A stretch of DNA of 9,652 nucleotides, from assembly GCA_002351955.1 (NCBI GenBank), contig DEHO01000013.1:41170-50821 (forward strand), given 5' to 3'. How positions within the stretch are numbered: position 1 is the first letter of the stretch; each line of letters starts with the position of its first letter. The translations under genes and the position numbers were made by a program. This DNA is from Flavobacteriales bacterium UBA2798. Its GTDB lineage: Bacteria > Bacteroidota > Bacteroidia > Flavobacteriales_D > UBA2798. Below are positions 1 to 7,264 of this stretch, piece by piece. The notes beneath the pieces were generated by a model. That model was given only the letters and a program-made list of their open reading frames with translations. It made no database searches and was not told the origin of the DNA.

Positions 1-582
1 TCCCCACATGATCAACGATGAACCCACGCCAATTACCAGTCCACCCAGGACATCCCCCGCATAATGTACGCCCAAATGCATTCTCGACCAGGCTACTGTT
101 CCCGCCCAAAGCATGGATGGTGCAATTACATACCAACGGGGATAAGCCAAACAGAGACTTGTAGCGCTTGCAAAGGCAGTGGCTGAATGGCCGGAAGGGA
201 AACTGAATGGTCCGGTTTTTAATTTTGCCCTGAACAGCCCGGGATGTGCTTTATAGGGGCGTTCACGACGGATGCCTATTTTCAGACCTTGACTCAATCC
301 GGTACAAAGCAACAGCGAACCGGTTTGTACCCAGCCCGCTTTTATGAGTTCCTCGTTGTTGGAGGAATAGCCTCTGATCAGCATGGATGCAGGAAGTCCT
401 AACGAAACCGGATATACACTATGGGATGTCCATTTGTAGAAATTGTCAGATCTACGGGGTTCCATGGTATGTATTTTGCTTAATAAATCCACACCCAGGG
501 ATTGTCCCGCAACGGAATTCACCAGGAGCATGAAAAATAACGGAATTACCACTCGAACGGACATAACCCAAATGTAAATCAT
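1..582 (-). CDS. PAP2-superfamily membrane phosphatase, C-terminus cut by window edge
   Basis: 194 codons are visible, read leftwards from ATG at 582 and running off base 1. All three signature motifs of the PAP2 (type 2 phosphatidic acid phosphatase) superfamily are present: K101-x6-R108-P109, P129-S-G-H132, and S166-R-x5-H173-x3-D177. H132 and H173 are the expected phospho-acceptor and acid/base histidines, so the enzyme should be active. Family members dephosphorylate membrane lipid phosphates such as phosphatidate, undecaprenyl-PP or lipid A phosphate; the substrate cannot be told here. The N-terminus has a hydrophobic stretch (about residues 8-25) followed by A-G-Q, which looks like a signal peptide. 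An alternative ATG at 564 gives a more classical signal peptide. Relatives are about 200-230 residues, so little is probably missing. It diverges from the DUF1287 gene with only 26 bases between starts. Confidence 0.93.
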   Translation of the reverse strand, partial: MIYIWVMSVRVVIPLFFMLLVNSVAGQSLGVDLLSKIHTMEPRRSDNFYKWTSHSVYPVSLGLPASMLIRGYSSNNEELIKAGWVQTGSLLLCTGLSQGLKIGIRRERPYKAHPGLFRAKLKTGPFSFPSGHSATAFASATSLCLAYPRWYVIAPSMLWAGTVAWSRMHLGVHYAGDVLGGLVIGVGSSLIMWG

Positions 583-608
583 ACGTAGAACCCTGCAAAT
601 ACTTTTTT

Positions 609-1169
609 ATGAAATCACTCCTTCTGTTGTATCTGTTTTTGCTTCCTTCCAAAGAAGAAAAGTTTAAGACGATTATTCAGCATGCAAAAAATCAGACATT
701 AAAAGAGGTGACCTATGATCCTTCGTACAAAAGCATTCCCTATCCCAATGGTGATGTGCCTGAACATTTGGGGGTTTGTACGGACGTAATCATCAGGGCT
801 TACCGATCCATCGGTATCGATTTACAGAAATTGATCCATGAGGATATGAAAATTGCCCATTCCGAATACAACAAAAGAAGGAAAACAGATAAGCTGGATA
901 CCAATATCGACCACCGCCGTACACCTAATATGGAAACCTTTCTTGTGCGCAAAAAGGCGGGAAAACCAATTACCGATAAGGGAGCGGATTACGAACCGGG
1001 AGACATTGTTTTTTGGGCAGTGGCAACCGGACATGTTGGTTTAGTTGTAGATGAAAAAGTTCCGGGTACCGACAGGTATTACATTGTGCATAATATCTGT
1101 TGTGGTCCGAAAAAGGAAGATTTTTTATTTGAAGCAAAAATAACCGGACACTACAGGTGGATGCCTTGA
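609..1169 (+). CDS. DUF1287 (YijF-like) envelope protein
   Basis: This 186-residue protein belongs to the DUF1287 family (E. coli YijF is a member), recognised from its conserved blocks. These are GVCTDV with Cys57, the HEDM block at 77-80, NIDHRR at 99-104, a GDIVFW block at 131-136, GHVGLVV with His142, VHNI at 160-163, and ITGHYR near the end. The Cys followed much later by a His in an HVG context resembles the NlpC/P60-like cysteine peptidase fold. I infer a hydrolase or amidase-like activity on envelope material, but the family function is not established. The first 12 residues are hydrophobic (a Leu run) and may be a short export signal or anchor. ATG 609 is the only ATG ahead of the conserved region. 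It diverges from the PAP2 gene and converges on the dehydrogenase. A TACTTTTT sequence at 600-607, one base short of the Bacteroidota -7 consensus, abuts the start. Confidence 0.88.
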   Translation: MKSLLLLYLFLLPSKEEKFKTIIQHAKNQTLKEVTYDPSYKSIPYPNGDVPEHLGVCTDVIIRAYRSIGIDLQKLIHEDMKIAHSEYNKRRKTDKLDTNIDHRRTPNMETFLVRKKAGKPITDKGADYEPGDIVFWAVATGHVGLVVDEKVPGTDRYYIVHNICCGPKKEDFLFEAKITGHYRWMP

Positions 1170-1221
1170 TGGGGAGAACAGTGAGCAGTTGTCGATGTCT
1201 GAATAAGATTGGCCGGTTTTA

Positions 1222-2043
1222 TTAATCCAGAAACAGATCTGTCATAAGCGGTGTGTTCGGATCGACGCGGTACTGATCGAAATTGCTGATACCTTTCTCC
1301 TTTAAAATATCCTCATCGATACAAAAGTTACCAGTGAAAACTTTCGGATCGCGAAGTAAGATTTCATGAGCAGCTTCTGCCATGATTTCGGGGTGACGCG
1401 ACATTTTCATCATTTGTTCACCCCCAACAATATTCATAATTGCAGCAGTGGCAATGGTTGTCCTTGGCCACAGTGAATTGGATGCAATGCCAAATTTTTT
1501 GTATTCTTCACTGAATCCGAGAGCAGCCATACTCATCCCGTATTTTGACATGGTATAAGCAACGTGCTTGGAAAACCATTTTGGATCAAGATTGAGTGGG
1601 GGAGAGAGGGTGAGGATATGTGGATGAGTTGAATTCTTCAAATGTGGAAGCGCAGTTTTTGTAAACAGGAAAGTACCTCTAACGTTGATGTCCATCATCA
1701 GATCATACGTTTTCATTTGCAATGTTGACGTAGGAGAAAGGTTAATGGCAGAAGCATTATTGATCACGATATCAATACCTCCAAACGTTTTTACAGTTTC
1801 TTCAACGGCATTAATAACTTGATCTTCTTCGCGGATATCACACATGACGGCATGCGCCTGACCACCTGCTTTAATGATATCTTCGGCTGCAGAATAAATA
1901 GTTCCTTCAAGTTTTGGGTGTGGCTCTGCGGTTTTGGCAGCGATAACAACGTTGGCTCCTGATTTTCCCAAATGCAAGGCAATTGCTTTTCCGATACCAC
2001 GACTACCACCACTGATGAGAACTGTTTTTCCTTTGAATTCCAT
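1222..2043 (-). CDS. HSDL2-like short-chain dehydrogenase/reductase
   Basis: This 273-residue NAD(P)-binding Rossmann-fold oxidoreductase is closest by recognition to the N-terminal domain of hydroxysteroid dehydrogenase-like protein 2. Visible elements are the cofactor loop SGGSRGIG (11-18), NNASAI (95-100), and the catalytic tetrad Asn120, Ser147 (in LSPPLNL, typical of HSDL2), Tyr163 and Lys167 (YxxxK). The K-T-A-E-P-H-P segment after strand 2 (37-43) is also HSDL2-like and suggests NADP(H). The SCP2 sterol-carrier domain of animal HSDL2 is absent, as in most bacterial homologues. The substrate is unknown; a fatty-acyl or other lipid carbonyl is plausible. I chose ATG 2043 because the core begins right after it (MEFKGKTVLI); an in-frame ATG at 2082 would add 13 residues outside the family pattern. 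It is divergent from the TPR gene and convergent with the DUF1287 gene. Confidence 0.93.
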   Translation of the reverse strand: MEFKGKTVLISGGSRGIGKAIALHLGKSGANVVIAAKTAEPHPKLEGTIYSAAEDIIKAGGQAHAVMCDIREEDQVINAVEETVKTFGGIDIVINNASAINLSPTSTLQMKTYDLMMDINVRGTFLFTKTALPHLKNSTHPHILTLSPPLNLDPKWFSKHVAYTMSKYGMSMAALGFSEEYKKFGIASNSLWPRTTIATAAIMNIVGGEQMMKMSRHPEIMAEAAHEILLRDPKVFTGNFCIDEDILKEKGISNFDQYRVDPNTPLMTDLFLD

Positions 2044-2110
2044 ACTTCTTTTTTTGTGAAGATAGGAAAAAGGAACATGCAATGACGATGGACCTTAAGG
2101 GAAGGAATTG

Positions 2111-2118
2111 TATTTTTG
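2111..2118 (+). promoter_or_regulatory. possible -7 box for the TPR gene
   Basis: TATTTTTG matches the Bacteroidota -7 element TAnnTTTG exactly. No good -33 TTG/TTTG is visible at the usual distance, and AT-rich spacers produce such matches by chance. Transcription would begin at about the annotated ATG (2123), so the box is credible mainly if translation starts at Met8 (2144). Confidence 0.3.
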
Positions 2119-2122
2119 ATCA

Positions 2123-2869
2123 ATGAATTCCTCTCTGCGTCCAATGTTTGTTATTCCTGATCTTTTGCGTTCAGGACTATGGGGATGGTCGTGGAACAGA
2201 ACCTCCTGGCCCGGAAAACTAAAAGCGGATGATCCAGCCAATAAAAAGAAGCTCATCGCTTTACAGGACTCATTGCTTGAATTACCGGGTGCCGGACATT
2301 TTTTGAACAGAGCGCGGTTTTACACCTCACTTGGGGAAATTGAAAAGGCTTTGGCCGACTATAATCAGGTCATTCACGAAGATCCGGAACAACTTAAAGC
2401 CTTTGCGGAAAGAGCAGACCTTCATTTGTTATTGCACAACGACAAAGAAGCTTTAAATGATTTACTGGTTTACAGTAATGCTTGTCCAGATGACTTGTTA
2501 ACCGAGCTAAAATTAAGTTACGTTTACCTTTTGTTGGGCGATTTTCCGGAGGGGCAATTTCATTTACGTCGTTTCGAAGAAAAGGGAAAACCAGATCCGA
2601 ATGCAAAGCTCATTGGACAATACATTCTAAATTTTAAACGCAGAATGCACCTTGAAATCGGTGTTGCGGATATTCATTTGAAAAGCGAATATTCAGAAGA
2701 AAACTTAAGACATCGTGCCGAAATAAAGGAGAAAGCCTTTGATCTTGTTGGAGCCTCCGAAGATTATTTGATGTTGTATTTGTTGTTCGAACGGGAGGAA
2801 TACCAAAAGCGTGCAGAAAAAATCAAACTCGAAATTTTAGAGCGCCACCGACGACAGAATAAAATGTGA
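2123..2869 (+). CDS. TPR-repeat protein, function unknown
   Basis: This protein of up to 248 residues has helical tetratricopeptide-like repeats. The clearest is at about 58-91 (alternating small and aromatic positions ending in A-L-A-D-Y-N and E-D-P). Weaker repeats lie at about 92-125 and 126-157. The C-terminal 90 residues are charged and predicted helical (many E, K and R). TPRs are protein-interaction scaffolds and no catalytic motif is seen, so no function is assigned. The N-terminus is odd: four Trp within ten residues (20, 22, 24, 29) before the repeats, and no clear signal peptide. ATG 2123 is the first start after an in-frame TGA at 2117. Met8 (2144) is an alternative and would fit better with the possible promoter box at 2111. 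The stop lies 6 bases from the stop of the convergent channel gene. Confidence 0.8.
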   Translation: MNSSLRPMFVIPDLLRSGLWGWSWNRTSWPGKLKADDPANKKKLIALQDSLLELPGAGHFLNRARFYTSLGEIEKALADYNQVIHEDPEQLKAFAERADLHLLLHNDKEALNDLLVYSNACPDDLLTELKLSYVYLLLGDFPEGQFHLRRFEEKGKPDPNAKLIGQYILNFKRRMHLEIGVADIHLKSEYSEENLRHRAEIKEKAFDLVGASEDYLMLYLLFEREEYQKRAEKIKLEILERHRRQNKM

Positions 2870-2875
2870 GAGATG

Positions 2876-3670
2876 TTATTCGGGAAACTGATTTCCGCAA
2901 TGGTAACAATACCTGGCATCCTTTCTGTTGGTTCGTGAACAATGTCCACATTCTTTTTTCCCTTCCTCAGTTTTGGTCGCATTGTGAAATTCCATCGCCG
3001 TAATTCCGGTTGGAACAGCAATGATCACATAACCGATTAACATGGTTAGCGATGCAAGTATTTTTCCCAAAACAGTAACCGGAACCACATCGCCAAATCC
3101 AACCGTTGTTACGGTTACAATAGCCCAATACACTGCCTGTGGAATACTGCTGAATCCGGGATTTCCGGATTCAATAACATACATGATTGTTCCGAGGATA
3201 ATTACAATCACCATCATAAACATCATAAACACCACAATCTTATAAGCACTGTTCTGAATAGCCACAGTGAGTGTTCTTGCTTCTGCAGAAAAACGTGTTA
3301 ACCTTAAAATACGGAAAACCCTGATGAGTCTGAATATTCGGATTCCCTGCAGGTAATGGTATCCACTTACCAAAACACTCAGATAGCCGGGAATAATTGC
3401 GATCAAATCAATAAGTCCCCAAAAGCTGAAAATATATTTAAACGGTTGAGGAGAGGTAAGTATTCTGATTACATATTCAAGTGTAAATAATCCAGTAAAG
3501 AACCATTCTATAAGATAAAATTCATTTCCGTATTGTGCATCCAGGTGAGGTACACTTTCCATCACCACAACTAAAAAGTTGATCAGAATGAGGTATAATA
3601 AAAGGAGATCGAAATTCCGACCTGCACGTGTATCGGTAAAAAAAATGATTCTGTATATTTTCTCGCGCAT
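2876..3670 (-). CDS. six-helix voltage-gated potassium channel with C-terminal zinc-ribbon-like tail
   Basis: This 264-residue ion transporter has the Kv architecture. S1 is at about 19-38, S2 at 52-70 (acidic Glu65), S3 at 84-102 (Asp88), and S4 at 108-127. S4 has six arginines at strict three-residue spacing (111, 114, 117, 120, 123, 126). S5 is at about 144-166, a pore helix follows, the selectivity filter TVGFGD is at 189-194, and S6 is at 200-225. The filter indicates K+ selectivity (GFG in place of the commoner GYG), and the full S4 charge set indicates voltage sensing. After S6, instead of an RCK or cyclic-nucleotide domain, there is a short tail with C241-x2-C244-x10-C255-x2-C258, a likely zinc ribbon. 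ATG 3670 is the only start before the conserved N-terminal IIFFTDTRAGR block, and an in-frame stop lies just upstream. No Shine-Dalgarno is present; the clpB terminator hairpin occupies that place. Confidence 0.95.
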   Translation of the reverse strand: MREKIYRIIFFTDTRAGRNFDLLLLYLILINFLVVVMESVPHLDAQYGNEFYLIEWFFTGLFTLEYVIRILTSPQPFKYIFSFWGLIDLIAIIPGYLSVLVSGYHYLQGIRIFRLIRVFRILRLTRFSAEARTLTVAIQNSAYKIVVFMMFMMVIVIILGTIMYVIESGNPGFSSIPQAVYWAIVTVTTVGFGDVVPVTVLGKILASLTMLIGYVIIAVPTGITAMEFHNATKTEEGKKECGHCSRTNRKDARYCYHCGNQFPE

Positions 3671-3703
3671 ATAAAAGGCCCGGTAGTGTTACGCTCCGGG
3701 CCT
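3671..3703 (-). terminator. rho-independent terminator of clpB
   Basis: Downstream of clpB on the minus strand, an 8-bp perfect GC-rich stem (AGGCCCGG at 3703-3696, CCGGGCCT at 3683-3676) encloses a 12-base loop that can pair further. It is followed by TTTTAT. The hairpin starts 45 bases after the clpB stop. The T-tract is short, so read-through into the channel gene is plausible. The T-tract ends directly at the channel's ATG (3670). Confidence 0.8.
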
Positions 3704-3748
3704 GTCAATATCCGAAATTTTTATGAATCCGGATGAATCATTAGCTGA

Positions 3749-6367
3749 TTACACAGTTGTTTCTTCCTCTATTTTTATCGGCCTTCTGAATATAATCTTG
3801 TTGTCGATAGCATCCATCACAATGACTTCTTCGCGGTTCACTTTTCCGGCAAGCAGACTTTTCGAAAGTTCGTTGAGAACTTGTTTCTGAATTACCCTTT
3901 TTACCGGTCTTGCTCCGAATTGAGGATCAAAGCCTAATGTGCTGATCATTTTAACGGCTTCTTCCGTAATGTGCAGACGGATATCGTTTTTCTTTAAGGT
4001 TTCTCCAAGCTGCAGCAATTGAAGTTTTACAATATTTCTGATTTCCGATTTGTCCAGCGGTTTAAACATGATCACTTCATCGATACGGTTGAGAAATTCC
4101 GGACGCACACTTTGTTTCAGTAATTCAAACACTTCACGTTTGGTGATTTCAGCCACTTCTTCCGGATCTTTCTTACCCATTTTATCGAAATTCTCCTGTA
4201 TGATATGCGAACCAATGTTGGATGTCATGATGATGATCGTGTTTTTAAAATTCACCATTCTTCCCTTATTGTCGGTTAACCTTCCATCATCCAGAACCTG
4301 AAGCAATACGTTGAATACATCAGGATGTGCTTTTTCTATTTCATCGAGCAATACAACACTGTATGGTTTGCGACGAACAGCTTCGGTTAATTGACCACCT
4401 TCATCGTATCCCACGTATCCGGGAGGAGCTCCAACAAGTCGTGATACAGAATGACGTTCCTGGTATTCGCTCATATCGATACGAGTCATCGCATTTTCAT
4501 CGTTGAATAAAAATTCACTGAGCGCTTTCGCCAATTCTGTTTTACCAACACCGGTTGTTCCGAGGAAGATGAAGGATCCGATGGGGCGACGCTGATCTTG
4601 TAATCCTGCGCGACTTCTTCGAACGGCATCTGCAACGGCAGTGATCGCTTCTTCCTGACCAACTACACGTTTGTGAAGTTCATCTTCGAGTCGTAAAAGC
4701 TTTTCCTTTTCGCTCTCGATCATCTTCGAAACAGGAATTCCGGTCCATTTGGAAACCACTTCTGCAATTTCTTCAGAGGTAACTTCTTCCTTTATCATTT
4801 TGGAATTCGCCTGCAGATCCAGCAATTGCTTTTTCAATTCTTCCAACTTGCGTTCCGATTCCTGAACACGTCCGTATCTTATCTCCGCAACTTTACCGTA
4901 ATCACCGTTTTTTTCAGCCTGATCTGCTTCCAGTTTCAATTGCTCAATTCCGGTTTTCATTTGCTGAATAGAATCAACTACATCTTTTTCTGCTTTCCAC
5001 TTGGCCATAAACTGATCGCGTTGATCATTGAGATTGGCAAGCTCTTGGTTAAGTGCTGCTAATTTCTTTTCATCGTTTTCACGCTTTATGGCTTCCCGTT
5101 CAATTTCCAATTGCATGATTCTGCGATCCAGTTCATCCAGTTCCTCGGGTTTGGAATTGATTTCCATTCGAAGTTTGGAAGCTGCTTCATCAATCAAATC
5201 GATGGCTTTGTCGGGAAGGAATCGATCTGTAATATATCGTTGTGAAAGCTCCACAGCTGATATGATTGCTTCATCTTTAATCAGCACTTTATGATGCGCT
5301 TCATACTTTTCCTTGATTCCGCGAAGTATGGAAATCGCATCTTCAGAATCGGGCTCGTCAACAAGTACTTTCTGAAACCGACGTTCAAGCGCCTTGTCTT
5401 TTTCAAAATATTTCTGGTATTCATTCAGCGTAGTTGCACCAATTGCTCTCAATTCACCTCTTGCCAAAGCCGGTTTAAGAATATTTGCAGCATCCATTGC
5501 GCCTTCACCGCCTCCTGCGCCAACTAGAGTATGTATCTCATCAATGAAAAGTACAATTTCTCCTTCCGCACTGATCACTTCTTTTACTACCGATTTTAAT
5601 CGTTCTTCAAATTCTCCTTTGTACTTCGCACCAGCAATTAATGCGCCCATGTCGAGCGAATAAATGACCTTGCTTTTTAAATTTTCAGGTACATCTCCAT
5701 CAACAATCCGGTGAGCAAGTCCTTCGGCAATAGCTGTTTTACCAACACCTGGTTCTCCAATGAGAATTGGATTGTTTTTCGTTCTGCGTGAAAGAATTTG
5801 CAATACGCGGCGAATCTCGTCATCGCGACCAATAACCGGATCTAATTTTCCGTTTTTGGCAAGATCATTTAAATTCTTGGCGTATTTGTTTAAGGAATTG
5901 TAGGTTTCTTCCTGCGATGCGCTGGTGACTTTACTTCCTTTTCGTAGTTCTGCAATGGCGGCATTAAGGTCTTTTTCGGTTACTCCGGCATCCTTCAGCA
6001 ATTGAGAAGCGGTATCGTTCACAGATAACATCGCGAGGAGTAGGTGTTCTATCGACACAAATTCGTCGCCGGATGTTTTCAATAAACCAATTGCTTTCTG
6101 AATTATACTGTTCAGGTTGCGCGAAAGGTATTCCTGTCCGCCACTCACTTTAGGGTAACCGTCAATGATGCGATCCAATGCTTTCTCAAGATTAACCGTG
6201 TTAATGTTGAGTTTTTTCAGCAGGTAGGGAGTTACGTTTTCATCAACGAGAAAAATTCCCTTTAGCAAGTGTCCTGCTTCAATTTGCTGGTTTTGTTTTT
6301 CCATTGCCAGATTCTGAGCCTGCTGCACTGCCTCCTGCGACTTGATGGTGAATTTGTTGAAATCCAT
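3749..6367 (-). CDS. clpB: ClpB protein disaggregase (Hsp100 AAA+ ATPase)
   Basis: This complete 872-residue ClpB has the usual length. Domains in order are the Clp N-domain (about 1-145), AAA-1 (about 160-395), the coiled-coil middle domain (about 400-530), AAA-2 (about 545-770) and the C-terminal small domain. AAA-1 has Walker A GEPGVGKT (204-211), Walker B with D276-E277, pore loop Tyr249 and arginine fingers at R329-R330. AAA-2 has Walker A GTTGVGKT (603-610), Walker B D675-E676, a GYVGYDE pore loop (650-656) and a sensor-2 GARPVKR (818-824). All ATPase and pore residues are intact. The middle domain and the lack of a ClpP-docking loop mark it as the DnaK-cooperating disaggregase rather than a ClpA/ClpC protease partner. 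It acts in the cytoplasm as a hexamer that threads aggregated protein. No CIRCE (HrcA) or CtsR operator is visible upstream. The leader carries a palindrome and a hairpin, and a terminator follows. Confidence 0.99.
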   Translation of the reverse strand: MDFNKFTIKSQEAVQQAQNLAMEKQNQQIEAGHLLKGIFLVDENVTPYLLKKLNINTVNLEKALDRIIDGYPKVSGGQEYLSRNLNSIIQKAIGLLKTSGDEFVSIEHLLLAMLSVNDTASQLLKDAGVTEKDLNAAIAELRKGSKVTSASQEETYNSLNKYAKNLNDLAKNGKLDPVIGRDDEIRRVLQILSRRTKNNPILIGEPGVGKTAIAEGLAHRIVDGDVPENLKSKVIYSLDMGALIAGAKYKGEFEERLKSVVKEVISAEGEIVLFIDEIHTLVGAGGGEGAMDAANILKPALARGELRAIGATTLNEYQKYFEKDKALERRFQKVLVDEPDSEDAISILRGIKEKYEAHHKVLIKDEAIISAVELSQRYITDRFLPDKAIDLIDEAASKLRMEINSKPEELDELDRRIMQLEIEREAIKRENDEKKLAALNQELANLNDQRDQFMAKWKAEKDVVDSIQQMKTGIEQLKLEADQAEKNGDYGKVAEIRYGRVQESERKLEELKKQLLDLQANSKMIKEEVTSEEIAEVVSKWTGIPVSKMIESEKEKLLRLEDELHKRVVGQEEAITAVADAVRRSRAGLQDQRRPIGSFIFLGTTGVGKTELAKALSEFLFNDENAMTRIDMSEYQERHSVSRLVGAPPGYVGYDEGGQLTEAVRRKPYSVVLLDEIEKAHPDVFNVLLQVLDDGRLTDNKGRMVNFKNTIIIMTSNIGSHIIQENFDKMGKKDPEEVAEITKREVFELLKQSVRPEFLNRIDEVIMFKPLDKSEIRNIVKLQLLQLGETLKKNDIRLHITEEAVKMISTLGFDPQFGARPVKRVIQKQVLNELSKSLLAGKVNREEVIVMDAIDNKIIFRRPIKIEEETTV

Positions 6368-6381
6368 GATTGTTGTTTTTA

Positions 6382-6393
6382 CAGATTAATCTG
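6382..6393. promoter_or_regulatory. 12-bp perfect palindrome in the clpB leader
   Basis: CAGATTAATCTG is a perfect inverted repeat with no spacer, 14 bases upstream of the clpB ATG. Its symmetry and position fit an operator half-turn pair, but an AT-rich core can arise by chance and no regulator is named. It does not match the CIRCE or CtsR consensus. Confidence 0.4.
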
Positions 6394-6413
6394 CATCAAG
6401 AAGTAAACCAATG

Positions 6414-6444
6414 GCCATTTCCCGAAAAAAGCGGAAATAATGGC
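6414..6444 (-). promoter_or_regulatory. hairpin in the nlpC-clpB spacer
   Basis: On the minus strand GCCATT (6444-6439) pairs with AATGGC (6419-6414). After a 2-base bulge, TTCCG pairs with CGGGA (one G:U) around a T-rich 7-base loop. The G:U pair forms only in the minus-strand RNA, which favours an RNA role there. No T-tract follows, so it is a poor terminator for the upstream nlpC gene. A leader structure of the clpB mRNA is the alternative. Confidence 0.45.
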
Positions 6445-6505
6445 GTGTTTAAGCTTGGAATAGATGAAATAATGTCTTGTGCTGGAAAAAAAAAAGGGTA
6501 AAATG

Positions 6506-7264
6506 TCAGTTTCCAACGCGTTTTATGAGTCTAAGCTTATGCGTGTAGCTTTTTGAATCCTCATTATAAATTCCTTCATGATCGATTTTATCGATGCGGA
6601 CTTTTCCGGAAGCATGAATGATGCGCTGATCGTTCAGAATAATTCCTACATGAATAATTCTTCCTTCTTCATTGTCGAAAAAAGCAAGGTCTCCTTCTTG
6701 GGCTTCCTCCATGAAATCAACCACCTCTCCAATTTCGGCCTGCTGGTAAGCGTCTCTGGGCAGTTGAATTCCGCATACGGAAAAGACGACCTGGGTAAAG
6801 CCCGAACAATCGATTCCCATGCTGCTTTTTCCACCCCATAAATAGGGTGCATTTAAAAAAACACGGGCAATTTCTGCAATGTGTTGCTGACCATTATATG
6901 CACCATTGTAACTGTATTCCTGGTTGCTTATTTTAATTGTGCCTTTATCGAAAAAGGGAAGTGCAGAACCAATGGGGACAAACATAACGTTACCCTGATG
7001 CATGATTCTACCCATGTTTTCTGAGGTACGTAATATTTTTTTTCGCTGCAGTTCTTCAAATTGGTCAACAAATAGTGTGAGGTATTGCTTGTTATCAATC
7101 CAACATTCATATGCATCTTGGGCAATACGAATCTTGCTCCATTTTTCCTGCTTTTCCAGCACTTCAAAGTGCTCTCCGAATAGGAGCTGAGTAACCATCT
7201 CACTTTTATCGGAGGCATCAGCACGACAGGGCGCAAGAGGAATATGGCAATAACCGTGTCTCAT
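6506..7264 (-). CDS. NlpC/P60 (C40) cysteine peptidase with N-terminal SH3-like region
   Basis: This 252-residue protein has an N-terminal SH3b-like half (about 1-120) and a C-terminal NlpC/P60 domain (about 125-250). The catalytic set is Cys153 in GIDCSGF, His205 in IHVGI and His217 in IIHASG. A YLWGGKSS block (141-148) precedes the Cys, as in YkfC-type gamma-D-glutamyl-diamino acid endopeptidases that cut peptidoglycan stem peptides. There is no signal peptide: the protein starts with the conserved GYCHIPLAPCRA-type block, so I infer a cytoplasmic role in muropeptide recycling. Its ATG overlaps the stop of the upstream membrane-protein gene (ATGA), implying translational coupling. A run of ten T on the coding strand follows the stop by about 12 bases, but no hairpin precedes it. 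The substrate is by family analogy only. Confidence 0.93.
   Translation of the reverse strand: MRHGYCHIPLAPCRADASDKSEMVTQLLFGEHFEVLEKQEKWSKIRIAQDAYECWIDNKQYLTLFVDQFEELQRKKILRTSENMGRIMHQGNVMFVPIGSALPFFDKGTIKISNQEYSYNGAYNGQQHIAEIARVFLNAPYLWGGKSSMGIDCSGFTQVVFSVCGIQLPRDAYQQAEIGEVVDFMEEAQEGDLAFFDNEEGRIIHVGIILNDQRIIHASGKVRIDKIDHEGIYNEDSKSYTHKLRLIKRVGN

Noticed and set aside
452..652. 66-codon minus-strand open frame over the PAP2/DUF1287 junction
   Set aside because: It overlaps the PAP2 gene in another frame. PAP2 has all three family motifs and this frame has none.
1170..1221. Terminator between the convergent DUF1287 and dehydrogenase genes
   Set aside because: No stem of useful length with a T-tract could be drawn in this 52-base spacer.
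2044..2082. Upstream ATG extending the dehydrogenase by 13 residues
   Set aside because: SDR proteins of this type begin a few residues before the first strand, which MEFKGKTVLI at 2043 gives. The extension is not part of the fold.
6486..6495. Run of ten A (T on the coding strand) after the NlpC/P60 stop as a terminator
   Set aside because: No stem precedes the T-run on the minus strand, so it lacks the hairpin of a rho-independent terminator.
6368..6505. CIRCE or CtsR heat-shock operator upstream of clpB
   Set aside because: I looked for the TTAGCACTC/GAGTGCTAA pair and for tandem AGGTCAAA-like repeats, and neither is present.
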